64,000 nt of DNA from a virus, in the IMG/VR virus record IMGVR_UViG_3300048838_001252, positions 18,446-82,445 of that record, one strand, 5' to 3'. Positions 25,542 through 36,180 of the stretch are shown in pieces. Below the pieces are notes generated by a model. It saw nothing but the letters and a program-made list of their open reading frames with translations, was not told where the DNA came from and did no database searches. A program made the translations under genes and the position numbers. Each line of letters starts with the position of its first letter. Within the stretch, counting starts at the first letter, position 1.

Positions 25542-28500
25542 ATGGCAAGTAATGTAGAACTTATTGACCCGAATGTGGTTGCGACAAAAGGAAATCCACA
25601 TGTTAACGGTATACCACAATATCAGGACATGTATATTTTTGCCGAACTAACTGCAAAGAGTAGAGGTAGGACTGTTGTTATAACCACAAACGATGGGAAT
25701 ATAAGTAAAGGAACATTTAAAACAGGTTTAGAAAAACCAAGAAACGTTAATCTATTAGGTGTGAATCAAATAGAAGATGACCCAAACTATCTTAATTTTA
25801 CCACGAATTATTATGATGGTAGTACTGGAAATTATACACAATATGAAAGTTTTGGTATTAATAATATTAAGGTAATTATCAATTCATCGTTTGTTCCACA
25901 AGTAAACGTACAATTTGTTGATATAAGGGGTTTATCTTTCTTCAATCAAGAAGGTTCTCCATATAGAATGCTTTTTGATTTTCCACCACCAGTTTTTGAA
26001 TTATCAATTAAGGGATATTATGGTAAAACACTTACATATCAACTACATCTCGTAAAATATACCACAGAATTTCAATCTGATACCGGAAACTTTGTTATTG
26101 ATGCACAATTTGTGGCAGTTACATTTGCGCCACTAAGCGATGTATTATTTAGATATGTTGTAAATGGTGCATTAATAGATAGAAATGTTTCATTATCACC
26201 CGAACCCGGAACTCCACCAAATAATACATTTGAATTAATAACCAAATTAAAAAATTTATATACTCCACTTCCAGAATTTGTAAAAACAGATGTTGAGGTT
26301 AAAGAATATGATAATGCAAATGCCGATATAAAGGGTATTGAAACATTGGTTTCTATAATTCGAAATTTTAAAGCAGACCCTGCCTTGGAAAAACTTGGCA
26401 ATACATTTTTAATTGCCAAACAAAACGACCCAAAAAATTTTGTTCAGGTTGAAGTAACACCTGTTGTTGAAGACGATGACAATATTATTATATTAGAATC
26501 GTTATCTCAATATGATGATATTATAAAAAGTCTTGCAACCGATAGTATTCCCACAACAATGACAAATAGATTGTATATTGTGACACCTACACAATATAAT
26601 ACAAGTCCCGAAGAAAAATACAATCCTTTCGCCACAGGCGATAATCCAATAAAAAGTTTTCCCGAACTACTTCCCGGTAAAATTAATAGTGAGAGATTGG
26701 CTTTTGATTCATTTAAAAATAAACTTGTTAAAAGAACAACAGAAATACTTGGAAGCACAGAATCTGTAACCCAATCGCAAATATCTGATATTATATTTGA
26801 TAACTATAAAAATGTTTCAACCAATAAATTACAAAAAGAAACAACAAAATATATAGGTATTGATATCACTGACTATTATTTGAAACTATATAAAACAAAT
26901 TTTTCGTTAAATAAGGATAAAGCCACGCTTTCAAAAAATATCGCAACAAAAATAAATAACATGATATCCCAAAATCTGGGTATGATGCCAACAATTTATA
27001 ATGTTTTTAAAATAATATTGGATGATGTTGATACATTTTTTGAAAAATTAAGAGATACTTCGAAGGAAGCAGAAGTCAAACATAATGAATCTTCAAGCAG
27101 AAACATTATTATTGGTGATAGTTATAAGGACAATCAAGATAAAATATTTGCATTTCCGTTAATTGTTGATACACAAAAAGTTGTTTGTGGTGGAAATAAA
27201 GAAGAAAGAATAGCACCAATAGAATTAAGTAAAAAAACCACATTTCCTGAAATGGATTTAGTAAATAAATTTATTAAAACATTTTTTGACCAACAGAAAT
27301 TGGAGATTTTAAATACAATGCGTGAGAAAAAAAATGCTGAAGGTGTTAACGAGTGGTTACCAGTATCACCAGCAGATTCAACCATTGGCTCAAAAGATAC
27401 CAAGAGTCCTTATGCTGGTGTTGATACCACAACGGGTATACCTAATTTATCTGAAGATAATAGGTTGTCACAAATATTAAAGATTGTTTTAAAGCGATAC
27501 TACGCATTATCTCAGGGTATTATACCAAATGCTTTTTATAATACATATAATGGTCGTGTAAATGATGCTTATGTTAAATTATATGCTGAATCTGAAGCAG
27601 TAAACCTTGCAACATCTGCAACAAATTCTGAATATGGAAATCTTTTAAAATCAAACGCTGCAATTTATAAGGATAATATTAATGGTATAAATGGTTTTTA
27701 TACGCTATTACAGAATACCGTTCCAGATTTTTATGGGTTCGATAATGATGTGGTGACCTCTATCAATATTACAGATACTAATGATGTGTATGTGGATAAA
27801 AATAATCCAAATTTTGAGGGAGTTATAATATACAGAAATGATATAAGCGAACAACAAGTAGATAAAAACTCAAATAGACCAATAGATAAATTCAAAGCGG
27901 GGGTACAAAAAACTTTTTTCACCACAACAAAAAAAGAAGAATATTATACCTTCACAGAGGAAAACGTTCAATTCATTGCAGATAAAAGAAGAAATAAAAG
28001 TGGTGAAGATAAAAGACAAAATAAGGACGATGGGAAGGGTAATAACATTATTACCAGATTTTTGACTGATGTGGAAATGAAAGTTGAAAATATCAACGAA
28101 ACTGATGACTATCCAACTGTTCAACAATTATTAAATAGCGGTAATGCTGTTTGGGGATATTTGGGTACAAGTGCAGCTAAACAAAACATTAATCGATTTG
28201 AAAATATTATCGACATATGGGTTGACCAATTATCCAGTAAATATGGTGGTCAATTTTTTGATAATTTAATACATGATGAAATAATTAATACTCGTTCAAA
28301 ATTAAGTGCAATGTTTATTCTTTCGAATTTTGGACATGCACTCGCAACATTCAATGTAAAACCAAGTGCTTTAAATGAACTTATATTTACCACACCCGCA
28401 GTAGTTGAAGTTCCAAGATTTTTACCTGCATATATTGGTGCACTTATTGATGCTAAAGAAGATGGGTGGGATAATGAAATTATTGATTTTTTTACTGCCG

Positions 28501-30068
28501 GAACGGGTTCGAAATTCTACAATAATGGCTGCTTAATAATTGCAGATTATGTTGACGTGAATAAATATATTTCTAAAAAAGACAAAGAAATTTTTAGGCA
28601 AGAGTTTCTCGATTATTATTCGAATGGTGCAGAACGTGGAGAGTATTATAGATATGCATCAAGACTAAAAAATTTATATGACAGTGTTAATAGTGGCAAT
28701 AAAGATAAAAAAGATACATATGAGGAATATTTAAATACTACAGGTGATTATTATGATGGTGTCATATTACCAATGATTGAAAGAACAAATCTTGCAATTT
28801 TTAGTGAAAGAACATTCAGGAGAGTAACCACATATCCTGCCACATACAGGTCGATAAAAAATATGACAGGTAAAACAGAAAGTGAAACAAATATAAATTA
28901 TTTTAAGGTCTTCTTGACCAAACTAAATGATGAAATTCTTAAAAAGGATGAAGAATTAAAGGAGCAGGAAGTTGAAGAAGAAAAAAAGAAAAGCGATAAG
29001 GACATTATAACCCAAACATACTATTCATTTAAAAATATTAATGATAAGTGGTTAACAGGTCCTACTCAAAGCAATACCTATGGATATCCGTTTAATAGAA
29101 CTAACAGAGCAAGACTAATTGATTCGTTTGTATTTGTTGATAGAGCAATGAATCCTATCGGTGACACTATACTCAATGCTGAAATACTTATTGATTTATT
29201 TGAAGACCCTAACGTAAGTTTATTCAGTGTTTTATCACAACTTTTATCGCTTAATGGATTTGAGTTTTTTCCACTACAAAATTTTATGTCATATACTAAT
29301 GACTCGTGGGAAGATTCTTTCAGAATTGATACAAGTGGTGATGCTGGTCAAAGAACCGCATTTGTGTGTATGTATATAGGTGGCACATCAAGTTATCCCT
29401 CAACAGGTAGTAATGATTTTATTAATGATGGAATAGTTGATTTAGGAAATACTGATGCCAAAGATTTCAGCACTACTGAAGAAAATTGTGAACAATTTCC
29501 AGATTTTGATAATCAAGTAGCATCTAACGAAGATTTTCCTTATAGAAAAGTCAGAGCATTTCGTGTTAGATTTGGAGAACAAAATCAATCGATGTTTATT
29601 AACATGAAAATCGATAGTAAGGAATATCCAGAAACAAACGAAAGCATTCAAATTTTATCAAGATTGGCTGGTGATAATAGAGAGCAAGCACCCATACCTA
29701 AAGGACAAAATTTATATAATCTGTACGAAAATAGGGCGTATAGCGCAACAATTACTGGTCTGGGAAATGCTATGATTCAACCAACACAATATTTTCAATT
29801 AGAAAACATTCCTATATTTAACGGAGCGTATCTTATATTAAGTGTTGAGCATTCAATTACTGCGAATAAAATGACTACGAGTTTTACTGGCACTAAAATT
29901 ATGAAATATCCGATGCCAAGAGTAACATCACCATTTGCTTTTGCAGGTTTTGATGGTGAGTTGGATTTAAGCGAATTAACTCCGGGAGAACTTACACAGG
30001 CTGCAAATGCAATTAATACAGAACAAAAGGCACAATTTAACTCAATGTATGAATTCAAAATTCAATAA
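25542..30068 (+). CDS. giant baseplate hub-like virion protein
   Basis: 1508 residues, the largest gene here. The N terminus (YQDMYIFAELTAKSRGRTVV, then IKGYYGKTLTYQLHLVKYTT) and the C terminus (AYSATITGLGNAMIQPTQYF followed by IPIFNGAYLILSVEHSI and MTTSFTGTKIMKYPMP) have the look of hub proteins of the gp27/gpD type, with the two halves of the fold separated by a roughly 1000-residue helical and mixed insertion. The gene is followed two bases later by a lysozyme-like gene, as expected for a hub and its cell-puncturing partner. Exact T4 counterpart is uncertain. Confidence 0.65.
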   Translation: MASNVELIDPNVVATKGNPHVNGIPQYQDMYIFAELTAKSRGRTVVITTNDGNISKGTFKTGLEKPRNVNLLGVNQIEDDPNYLNFTTNYYDGSTGNYTQYESFGINNIKVIINSSFVPQVNVQFVDIRGLSFFNQEGSPYRMLFDFPPPVFELSIKGYYGKTLTYQLHLVKYTTEFQSDTGNFVIDAQFVAVTFAPLSDVLFRYVVNGALIDRNVSLSPEPGTPPNNTFELITKLKNLYTPLPEFVKTDVEVKEYDNANADIKGIETLVSIIRNFKADPALEKLGNTFLIAKQNDPKNFVQVEVTPVVEDDDNIIILESLSQYDDIIKSLATDSIPTTMTNRLYIVTPTQYNTSPEEKYNPFATGDNPIKSFPELLPGKINSERLAFDSFKNKLVKRTTEILGSTESVTQSQISDIIFDNYKNVSTNKLQKETTKYIGIDITDYYLKLYKTNFSLNKDKATLSKNIATKINNMISQNLGMMPTIYNVFKIILDDVDTFFEKLRDTSKEAEVKHNESSSRNIIIGDSYKDNQDKIFAFPLIVDTQKVVCGGNKEERIAPIELSKKTTFPEMDLVNKFIKTFFDQQKLEILNTMREKKNAEGVNEWLPVSPADSTIGSKDTKSPYAGVDTTTGIPNLSEDNRLSQILKIVLKRYYALSQGIIPNAFYNTYNGRVNDAYVKLYAESEAVNLATSATNSEYGNLLKSNAAIYKDNINGINGFYTLLQNTVPDFYGFDNDVVTSINITDTNDVYVDKNNPNFEGVIIYRNDISEQQVDKNSNRPIDKFKAGVQKTFFTTTKKEEYYTFTEENVQFIADKRRNKSGEDKRQNKDDGKGNNIITRFLTDVEMKVENINETDDYPTVQQLLNSGNAVWGYLGTSAAKQNINRFENIIDIWVDQLSSKYGGQFFDNLIHDEIINTRSKLSAMFILSNFGHALATFNVKPSALNELIFTTPAVVEVPRFLPAYIGALIDAKEDGWDNEIIDFFTAGTGSKFYNNGCLIIADYVDVNKYISKKDKEIFRQEFLDYYSNGAERGEYYRYASRLKNLYDSVNSGNKDKKDTYEEYLNTTGDYYDGVILPMIERTNLAIFSERTFRRVTTYPATYRSIKNMTGKTESETNINYFKVFLTKLNDEILKKDEELKEQEVEEEKKKSDKDIITQTYYSFKNINDKWLTGPTQSNTYGYPFNRTNRARLIDSFVFVDRAMNPIGDTILNAEILIDLFEDPNVSLFSVLSQLLSLNGFEFFPLQNFMSYTNDSWEDSFRIDTSGDAGQRTAFVCMYIGGTSSYPSTGSNDFINDGIVDLGNTDAKDFSTTEENCEQFPDFDNQVASNEDFPYRKVRAFRVRFGEQNQSMFINMKIDSKEYPETNESIQILSRLAGDNREQAPIPKGQNLYNLYENRAYSATITGLGNAMIQPTQYFQLENIPIFNGAYLILSVEHSITANKMTTSFTGTKIMKYPMPRVTSPFAFAGFDGELDLSELTPGELTQAANAINTEQKAQFNSMYEFKIQ

Positions 30069-30070
30069 TC

Positions 30071-31021
30071 ATGGCATATAGACAATTAACAGAAGAGGGT
30101 AAAAGTTTCATTAGAAAAATTTGTGAAGGTAATGGTAATAGCTTACTTTCTGGAAAGAGTCGATTTAAAATCAAAGACCCCACCAACAAATTGTACAACC
30201 CTAATGGAGTTTTACCCTATTGTACCCCAGAAACACCTGCAACAAAAATCTGGACATCAAATGCTAAGTATGAAGGTAGTTTAATTACAACAAATGCTGC
30301 TCTGGGTGAAGCACTTATTAAGTGGTATGACAAATACGGAAAAATATATGAAATGGATGCTAATGTTTTAGCAGCGCAAGCATTTCAGGAATCTGGCTAT
30401 TATATTTGGAATTATGCATTAACAAGCACGGCTTCCGGTATTAGTCAATTTACTGCCGATACACTTTGGGGAATTATTATAAATAATAATCATCCAAATA
30501 TTACACCTTTATTTACTGACGATGAAATTAATGCAATAGCAAATAACATCACAGACAATAAATTTGATAAAAATTCATATACTGTTAAAAGTGATAGTAA
30601 TGGTAGAAAAAATAGGGCAATAATACATCAAAATGTTATCGATAACCCAGAAATAATGATTAAAGCACAATTTAGATACATGAAGTACATTGCAAACAAA
30701 TGCGATGGATTGGCAAGTTCAACATTATTGGGTTATAGTAGGGGGGACGGTCTTGCAACTAAATCATATGCTGAATCCATAAATAAAGTAATTAATTATG
30801 GAGTAAAAAAAGAAATGGATGAATATGAAAAAGAAGGTATTGACTACGTTTTTAAAATCTTTGCTTTATTAGGCGATAAAAATAACGAACTTACAAGTTC
30901 AAAACCCCAAGGTTATTATTTTGGTTATGATAAGGGAACACTGGATTTGAAAATGAGAAGTGGTGTTGTTTTTGATGCTCAAACCGCATTGGCTATTGAT
31001 TCTAACGTGAGATACCAATAA
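30071..31021 (+). CDS. tail-associated peptidoglycan hydrolase (SLT-type)
   Basis: 316 residues. The segment VLAAQAFQESGYYIWNYALT with TASGISQFTADTLW matches the lytic transglycosylase core: catalytic Glu in Q-E-S-G, then the A-S-G-(I/L)-x-Q-(F/I) motif. Translated directly after the hub-like gene (2-base gap), so it probably sits in the baseplate and opens the cell wall during injection, as gp5 lysozyme does in T4. No signal peptide, consistent with virion use rather than lysis. Confidence 0.8.
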   Translation: MAYRQLTEEGKSFIRKICEGNGNSLLSGKSRFKIKDPTNKLYNPNGVLPYCTPETPATKIWTSNAKYEGSLITTNAALGEALIKWYDKYGKIYEMDANVLAAQAFQESGYYIWNYALTSTASGISQFTADTLWGIIINNNHPNITPLFTDDEINAIANNITDNKFDKNSYTVKSDSNGRKNRAIIHQNVIDNPEIMIKAQFRYMKYIANKCDGLASSTLLGYSRGDGLATKSYAESINKVINYGVKKEMDEYEKEGIDYVFKIFALLGDKNNELTSSKPQGYYFGYDKGTLDLKMRSGVVFDAQTALAIDSNVRYQ

Positions 31022-31044
31022 AAAATGCCACATTGTGGCATTTT
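31022..31044. terminator. bidirectional terminator
   Basis: AAAATGCCACA and TGTGGCATTTT with a single-base spacer between the hub-lysozyme operon (+) and the converging gene (-). Confidence 0.8.
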
Positions 31045-31822
31045 AAAGTAATTCTTTTTTCAGTTCATGTAGTGAGATTATGTCCTCGTCTACTTTATCT
31101 TCTTTATACACCATTTCCTTAATCTTCTCAATTGCTTTCGTTATACTGTCTTTAACACTTTCTTTATTTAATCCTTCTAAAATACTGAGGCTCTCGTTCT
31201 TATATGCTTCAAGTAATTCCTCTTTTTCTTTATTGTTTGATTTAATTAAAGTGTGAAGTAGATTTTTGTCATCTTCATTTAATGAATTATATTTTTCGTT
31301 AAATTTATCAATCGCTATCTCAATAACGTCTTCATTTATTGGTTCAACATCAACGTTCTCGATTAAATTTTTCTTAGCAGTTCTTACATGATTTAGAACA
31401 AAACTAAATGATTCGTGAATTGCATCAACATCGATTTTATCGTAGTCATTTAATGATTCTGTAATTAATCTGTCAATTGCAGTGTATAATTGAACCCTAT
31501 TATCCTCAACCGGAAGATTTTCCTCACTAATAAACGCATTTAACTTCTCACGTTCAGCATCGATTTCTTCAATGGTGTACACTTCAAATAACTTGATATT
31601 ATTATCAATATATCTGGTAGCAACCAATTCGTTATCTATGTGTTTGTTTTCGATGTTGTTAAAAACCTTAAACTCTAACTGTAGAATTGGAGATTCCTTT
31701 ACTACATCGAAAAAATCAACAGTTAACTTTTTCGATTCCTCAATTAAACTACTATTAAAATAAGAATCTTTTAATTTGTTTGAAATTATCAAATTAGCAA
31801 TTCCTATGTTGAAATTTTTCAT
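31043..31822 (-). CDS. hypothetical acidic helical protein, possibly capsid-associated
   Basis: 259 residues, predicted almost entirely helical, rich in Glu, Lys, Asn and Ile, starting MKNFNIGIANLIISNKLKDS. Contains several (L/I)-x-E sites (SLIEE, NLIEN, PINED, SILEG). It lies directly upstream of the portal gene with its own late promoter. No family recognised; position and composition suggest a head core or internal protein. Confidence 0.55.
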   Translation of the reverse strand: MKNFNIGIANLIISNKLKDSYFNSSLIEESKKLTVDFFDVVKESPILQLEFKVFNNIENKHIDNELVATRYIDNNIKLFEVYTIEEIDAEREKLNAFISEENLPVEDNRVQLYTAIDRLITESLNDYDKIDVDAIHESFSFVLNHVRTAKKNLIENVDVEPINEDVIEIAIDKFNEKYNSLNEDDKNLLHTLIKSNNKEKEELLEAYKNESLSILEGLNKESVKDSITKAIEKIKEMVYKEDKVDEDIISLHELKKELL

Positions 31823-31842
31823 ACGGTTTAATTCGATTTATT

Positions 31843-31850
31843 ATAAATAC
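31843..31850 (-). promoter_or_regulatory. late promoter motif (GTATTTAT)
   Basis: Minus strand reads AGAGTATTTATAATAAAT before the gene at 31043-31822. Confidence 0.6.
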
Positions 31851-31898
31851 TCTAATTAATTATAAACGTTTATTTAACATCAATTTTATTAAATACTT

Positions 31899-33905
31899 TT
31901 AGTTTTCATCTAAATCAATGGATTCAAGTGTTTCGAAATCAATATCTTCTGCTTCGTTTGTTCTTTGAATTGCATTAATACTTTCCGAACTTTTTAGTAA
32001 TTCATCGATTTCATTTATCATGTTTTGTGCATTTTGGTTCAATTTATCGTTGATTTGATTATTTTCATTGATAATTCTCTTCTGTTTGCTAATCTTTTTT
32101 CTTTCTGGTTCTTGACTATAACCAAAAACCATTTTTTCTACATGATTACTATATTCTTCATCTGTCATTTTACTGCTTTCTGCTAATGCTGGTGGCATTT
32201 CTCCACCACCCATTCCACCACCACCTAATGGTGCTGCTCCTGCTCCCGGAGGTGGCATTTCTCCACCTGCTGCTGGTGGTGCTGGTGGCATTCCACCACC
32301 TTCAGGTGGCATTCCACCTTGTTCTGTTCCACCCGTATCTGCAGCAACTGGCATACCCTCAACAGGCTCACCGAATCTTTTATCAATGTCGGTAAATAAA
32401 CCGGATTTCTTAATTGTAACTGGAGAATCAACAAGTTCTTGCATAACAACCTTTTCCATTTTCTGTTGTTTCAAGTCTTCAACAATTTCTCTGTCACTCA
32501 TGTTGAATACCATACGTTTTGCAGTTGTATGTGACATTGCAGCAATACCGCCTTCAGCACGTGTTAATTCAGTATATGTTTGTGCTTTCTCACGTAATAA
32601 TTCTGATTTGAGTAATTCCTGTTGTGTAGAAGGATTTGTAAGCGTCAATGTAAAACTATTCAAGTCCTCACCACTATAACCCAACAAGAATAAATGTATC
32701 ATTGCCATTTTATTGAGTTCCTGTATCATGGCTTGCTGAATACGATTAACCTTTTTTGCAAATCTGATATCATATTGTGCCATGTTTTTGCCAGCACCTG
32801 CAGCATCCTGAAAACTCAAGAATGGTTTTGGAATACCAAGTCCGATGAATAGATTATCTCTAAGATATTCAATATCTTGAATCTGGTCGAGATTTGATGC
32901 ACCCGCTAAAGTATCAATACCTGTTTGAGTATTTGCGTTTCTTACGGGTAGGAAATAATCTTCATCGTTTCCCAATATATTGAAACGGTAATCAATTTGA
33001 CCATCAGTGGGAGACACCTGTGCAATCTTTTTAAACTTGGTAGCAACTTTGTAAATATAATCCTCAATATCGTCTTCATCTATGTTTCCAACGTCAATTT
33101 TAAAAACCTTCTTTTCACCTGCACGAATAATACGGTAGGTAAGCATAGCGTCTTCTGCCATTACTAATTGACGGAAAACTCTTCTGACTTTATTTAAAAC
33201 CGATGAACCATATGGCAAGTACTTATCATCTCCAAGAAGTCTGAAGTGAGCAATTTCGAAAGTATTAAATTCGTCACCAGTCATTCTTTCTTTAAACTTC
33301 ACAATTGGTTTACCGTTTTGTATTCTTTCGAGTCTTTCAATTTCATAATTAACCAATTGTTTTACGTGTGTAATACCTTTCTTACGTTCACCATAGAGTA
33401 ATACAAAATTATCACCATATTTCACAAGATTTCTTACCCAGAACGGTAAGTTTACATTCACGTTAACAGTATCGAAGAAAAATTCTTCAAGTAATGTTTT
33501 AATCCTTTCCTTATTCGAATATATGTTAAGCATTTTACCATTTAAACCAATGGTGGTTGCTTCTTCCATAAATAAATCCAATGCAGAAGAAATAATTGGG
33601 TAATATTCCATACCCTCATAGTCGATATATGCTGGAAGTCTGGCAGCTTCATATTGTAATGCCTTTTGAAAACCCCTATCGGTTGTCCTGAAGAATTTAT
33701 TCTGAAGTTCTTTCTTCTGTTCTAACTCCAAACCCTTCCTATGTATTTCTTCGGGAGTATTACCTTTTATAATAACCTTTGGTTGTTTTGCTATTGGAGT
33801 TGATTGTGATACGGCAGGTTGTGAATCCTGAAAACCAAAACCATCCAAATTCAACATTTTGTTGAGTTGTTGATATAATGTGCCTTTTTGTTCCTTTTCA
33901 GCCAT
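31899..33905 (-). CDS. 20: portal protein (T4 gp20-like)
   Basis: Dodecameric channel at the capsid vertex. Typical portal text: FFRTTDRGFQKALQYEAARL, YGDNFVLLYGE, IAHFRLLGDDKYLPYGSSVL, AMLTYRIIRAGEKKVFKIDVGNI (in two parts) and GLGIPKPFLSF. Length 668 versus 524 in T4. The extra length is a C-terminal Gly/Pro/Met-rich linker (about 515-590, GGMPPEGGGMPP) followed by a helical tail with IINE and MINE sites that could be cut by the prohead protease. Confidence 0.92.
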   Translation of the reverse strand: MAEKEQKGTLYQQLNKMLNLDGFGFQDSQPAVSQSTPIAKQPKVIIKGNTPEEIHRKGLELEQKKELQNKFFRTTDRGFQKALQYEAARLPAYIDYEGMEYYPIISSALDLFMEEATTIGLNGKMLNIYSNKERIKTLLEEFFFDTVNVNVNLPFWVRNLVKYGDNFVLLYGERKKGITHVKQLVNYEIERLERIQNGKPIVKFKERMTGDEFNTFEIAHFRLLGDDKYLPYGSSVLNKVRRVFRQLVMAEDAMLTYRIIRAGEKKVFKIDVGNIDEDDIEDYIYKVATKFKKIAQVSPTDGQIDYRFNILGNDEDYFLPVRNANTQTGIDTLAGASNLDQIQDIEYLRDNLFIGLGIPKPFLSFQDAAGAGKNMAQYDIRFAKKVNRIQQAMIQELNKMAMIHLFLLGYSGEDLNSFTLTLTNPSTQQELLKSELLREKAQTYTELTRAEGGIAAMSHTTAKRMVFNMSDREIVEDLKQQKMEKVVMQELVDSPVTIKKSGLFTDIDKRFGEPVEGMPVAADTGGTEQGGMPPEGGGMPPAPPAAGGEMPPPGAGAAPLGGGGMGGGEMPPALAESSKMTDEEYSNHVEKMVFGYSQEPERKKISKQKRIINENNQINDKLNQNAQNMINEIDELLKSSESINAIQRTNEAEDIDFETLESIDLDEN

Positions 33906-33929
33906 TTTTATAATTTTTTATACTTTTTT

Positions 33930-33937
33930 ATAAATAC
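33930..33937 (-). promoter_or_regulatory. late promoter motif (GTATTTAT)
   Basis: Minus strand reads GTAGTATTTATAAAAAAG, 24 bases before the portal start. A second copy lies at 33968-33975. Confidence 0.6.
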
Positions 33938-33967
33938 TACACTTTTCTTGAAAAGTCGTTCATAGAT

Positions 33968-33975
33968 ATAAATAC
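33968..33975 (-). promoter_or_regulatory. second late promoter motif upstream of portal
   Basis: Minus strand reads ATGTATTTATATCTATG, just after the terminase stop codon, giving the portal gene a tandem pair of motifs. Confidence 0.4.
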
Positions 33976-33981
33976 ATTTGA

Positions 33982-36033
33982 TTATTTCTTTTTCTTATCT
34001 AATCCATCAAATAACCATGAATGTGCAAGATATGGATTCATCGATGATGGACTATTGGGGGAAATCATTGGTTTATTTTTTATGTCTTGTTTTCTTCCTA
34101 TTTCAGAAATATCGTTATTGGTAATGATGGCATTAAGCATTTTTTCAGTAACACCCTTACTTTGCTTAAATCTTGCCATATCAAAATTCAAAACATATAA
34201 TCCAATTGACAATCCCATTATACTATCATCGTGAAAACTACGTTTATGGTCAGCCACACGATTTCCGGGAATCGTGACGAATGTTTTTAATTCATTCAAT
34301 AATCTTACTGACCTAATAATCACGTCTTCCAAATGCACTGCTCTTTGCATTTCAAGAAGCACCGAAGCACGGTTATTTCCAATAAAGAATCCGGGAATCA
34401 GGTCAACATTTACGACAGAACCATCTGCCATTGTTTTCTGACCCTTTTTAATATATCCTTGTAACCTATCTCTTGAAGGTTTATGTGTAACTTCTGCAAA
34501 GTGAACACTATCGTACCCAAATTCAAGTAATTTTTCCACGCTTTGCACACCATAACCACCAGTTATATCAACAACCGCATATGCATTATTATATCGTTTT
34601 CCATATTGATATGCAATTTCTGCAAGCATTTGTGGTGTTACTTTTCCATAGTATTCCGCAACCTGTTCAACTTTATGTCTTCTGATTTTAACTTTTTTTA
34701 TTTTATCGCCCTTTTTAATAACCTTTTCTTCAATTACTTCAACAGTTTTCAACATATTCAATGTTGAATTGTCATCACCGTGTCCCGGAGACGCATCGAG
34801 TGCTATAATGTAATCTTCTCCCGGTAATGGGTCTTCAAAAATCCACATATTTAAGTCGGTGTATTCTTGACGAATAGGTGTACGTACTTCATTTTCCTGA
34901 ATACGTTTAAGATATTCTTCAGCGATAAAGTTATCACCAGAACCCAAGAATGAACATAAAAGTTCTTGCGCAATTTTACGCATATCTCCGTTTGCATCTC
35001 TAACTTGTTCTTCAAACCAAGGACTGCTGGCTTCCCAACCGTCTTCCATCATTTGAATTCTGGTTTTTTTATCCCAATTTTGGTCAATTAATTTCTTTTC
35101 GTTTTCTTTACCTTTATTTTTCAACCAGCACAAATCTTTATTATATCTTGGGTCATTATACCACCATAGTTCAACCGCTTTAAAGTTATTTTCGTTTCTT
35201 CGTGCACCATCAAATGTTTTGTAGAATACTGCATCAAGACCGGAAGGAGTACTAACCATAATCGCAGCACCACCAGTTTGAAGTGTTGGTTTCGCTGCAG
35301 TCCAGAATTTATCTCCCTTTTCTGTCCATGCAGTTTCGTCCCAGAAAATAAGTGTTGGTGTCATACCACGAAGACCTTTAGAAGAGAAAGCACCTAATCT
35401 TGAATTATTATCGTAAATTTTTAATTTTTGTGTGTCCTTGAAATTACCAACAGCTTCTCTACCAGTTTTTGGTCTAAGCCAATCCGGGCAACCTTCAATA
35501 AATAAAACCACATCACTCATAATTTCATCACGTGCGGTTTCAAGTTTATCTGCAACAATTGCAACCTGTCTGTTCGGGTTGAACATCACATACCATGCTA
35601 TATATGCACAAGTTGTCGTGGATATACCTGCCTGACGATATTTGTTGGCAACCACAAATCTATTATCTCGATATGTTTGGATTAATTCTTTCTGAAAATC
35701 AAAAAGTTTGAATGGTACAATCATACCAGCCATACCCTGTGTCTGGTCAAAAATTGTTAAATATGTCTCAATAAAATATACGGGGTCTGTTGCACACCTA
35801 ATGATTTCCTGCTTTTGTTCTGTGATTGTTAATTCACTGGCTCTCTTAGCAATACCGTCTTTAGTAACAACAATTGGTTCAATCTTAGCAGATTGTTTTC
35901 TGAGTTCTGCAGCTAATTTCCTAATCTGTTCCTTTTCTTTTTCCCTCTGAACATCAATGGGTATTACTGGAACGTGTTCTGGAAATATATCTTCGATTTC
36001 TTTCTTTTCAACCTTTTCTTTATCAGTACTCAT
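33982..36033 (-). CDS. terL: terminase large subunit (T4 gp17-like)
   Basis: ATP-driven DNA packaging motor with nuclease. ATPase domain: KYRQAGISTTT (about 131-141, Walker A-like), FWDETAWTE (Walker B with catalytic Glu), and VSTPSGLDAVFY (coupling motif). Nuclease domain: IIALDASPGHGDDNSTL and AYAVVDITGGYG supply the metal-binding Asp residues of the RNase H-like fold. Length 683 versus 610 in T4. Late promoter 17 bases upstream of the start. Confidence 0.95.
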   Translation of the reverse strand: MSTDKEKVEKKEIEDIFPEHVPVIPIDVQREKEKEQIRKLAAELRKQSAKIEPIVVTKDGIAKRASELTITEQKQEIIRCATDPVYFIETYLTIFDQTQGMAGMIVPFKLFDFQKELIQTYRDNRFVVANKYRQAGISTTTCAYIAWYVMFNPNRQVAIVADKLETARDEIMSDVVLFIEGCPDWLRPKTGREAVGNFKDTQKLKIYDNNSRLGAFSSKGLRGMTPTLIFWDETAWTEKGDKFWTAAKPTLQTGGAAIMVSTPSGLDAVFYKTFDGARRNENNFKAVELWWYNDPRYNKDLCWLKNKGKENEKKLIDQNWDKKTRIQMMEDGWEASSPWFEEQVRDANGDMRKIAQELLCSFLGSGDNFIAEEYLKRIQENEVRTPIRQEYTDLNMWIFEDPLPGEDYIIALDASPGHGDDNSTLNMLKTVEVIEEKVIKKGDKIKKVKIRRHKVEQVAEYYGKVTPQMLAEIAYQYGKRYNNAYAVVDITGGYGVQSVEKLLEFGYDSVHFAEVTHKPSRDRLQGYIKKGQKTMADGSVVNVDLIPGFFIGNNRASVLLEMQRAVHLEDVIIRSVRLLNELKTFVTIPGNRVADHKRSFHDDSIMGLSIGLYVLNFDMARFKQSKGVTEKMLNAIITNNDISEIGRKQDIKNKPMISPNSPSSMNPYLAHSWLFDGLDKKKK

Positions 36034-36049
36034 TTATAATATTTTATAA

Positions 36050-36057
36050 ATAAATAC
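36050..36057 (-). promoter_or_regulatory. late promoter motif (GTATTTAT)
   Basis: Minus strand reads AAAGTATTTATTTATAAAA before terL. Confidence 0.6.
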
Positions 36058-36069
36058 TTTCCAGTATAA

Positions 36070-36180
36070 AAACCGCAGAGCACGGTATGAATCTGGTCAT
36101 ATCGTGCTCCGAAACCTTTTCTCCCTAATCTGGTGAGATAGGCAATTTAAATTTGCAGGAAACGTATAATGTCTTGATTT
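36070..36180. other. structured intergenic element upstream of terL
   Basis: GAGCACGGTATGA at about 36077-36089 pairs along 13 positions with TCATATCGTGCTC after a 6-base loop (one G-U on the plus strand), then come two copies of AATCTGGT in the loop and downstream, and a weaker hairpin near 36190 (TTCCAAATGGAA). On the minus strand the hairpin is followed by TGCGGTTTTT and could terminate the upstream gene; on the plus strand it could be a small RNA. Confidence 0.45.
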
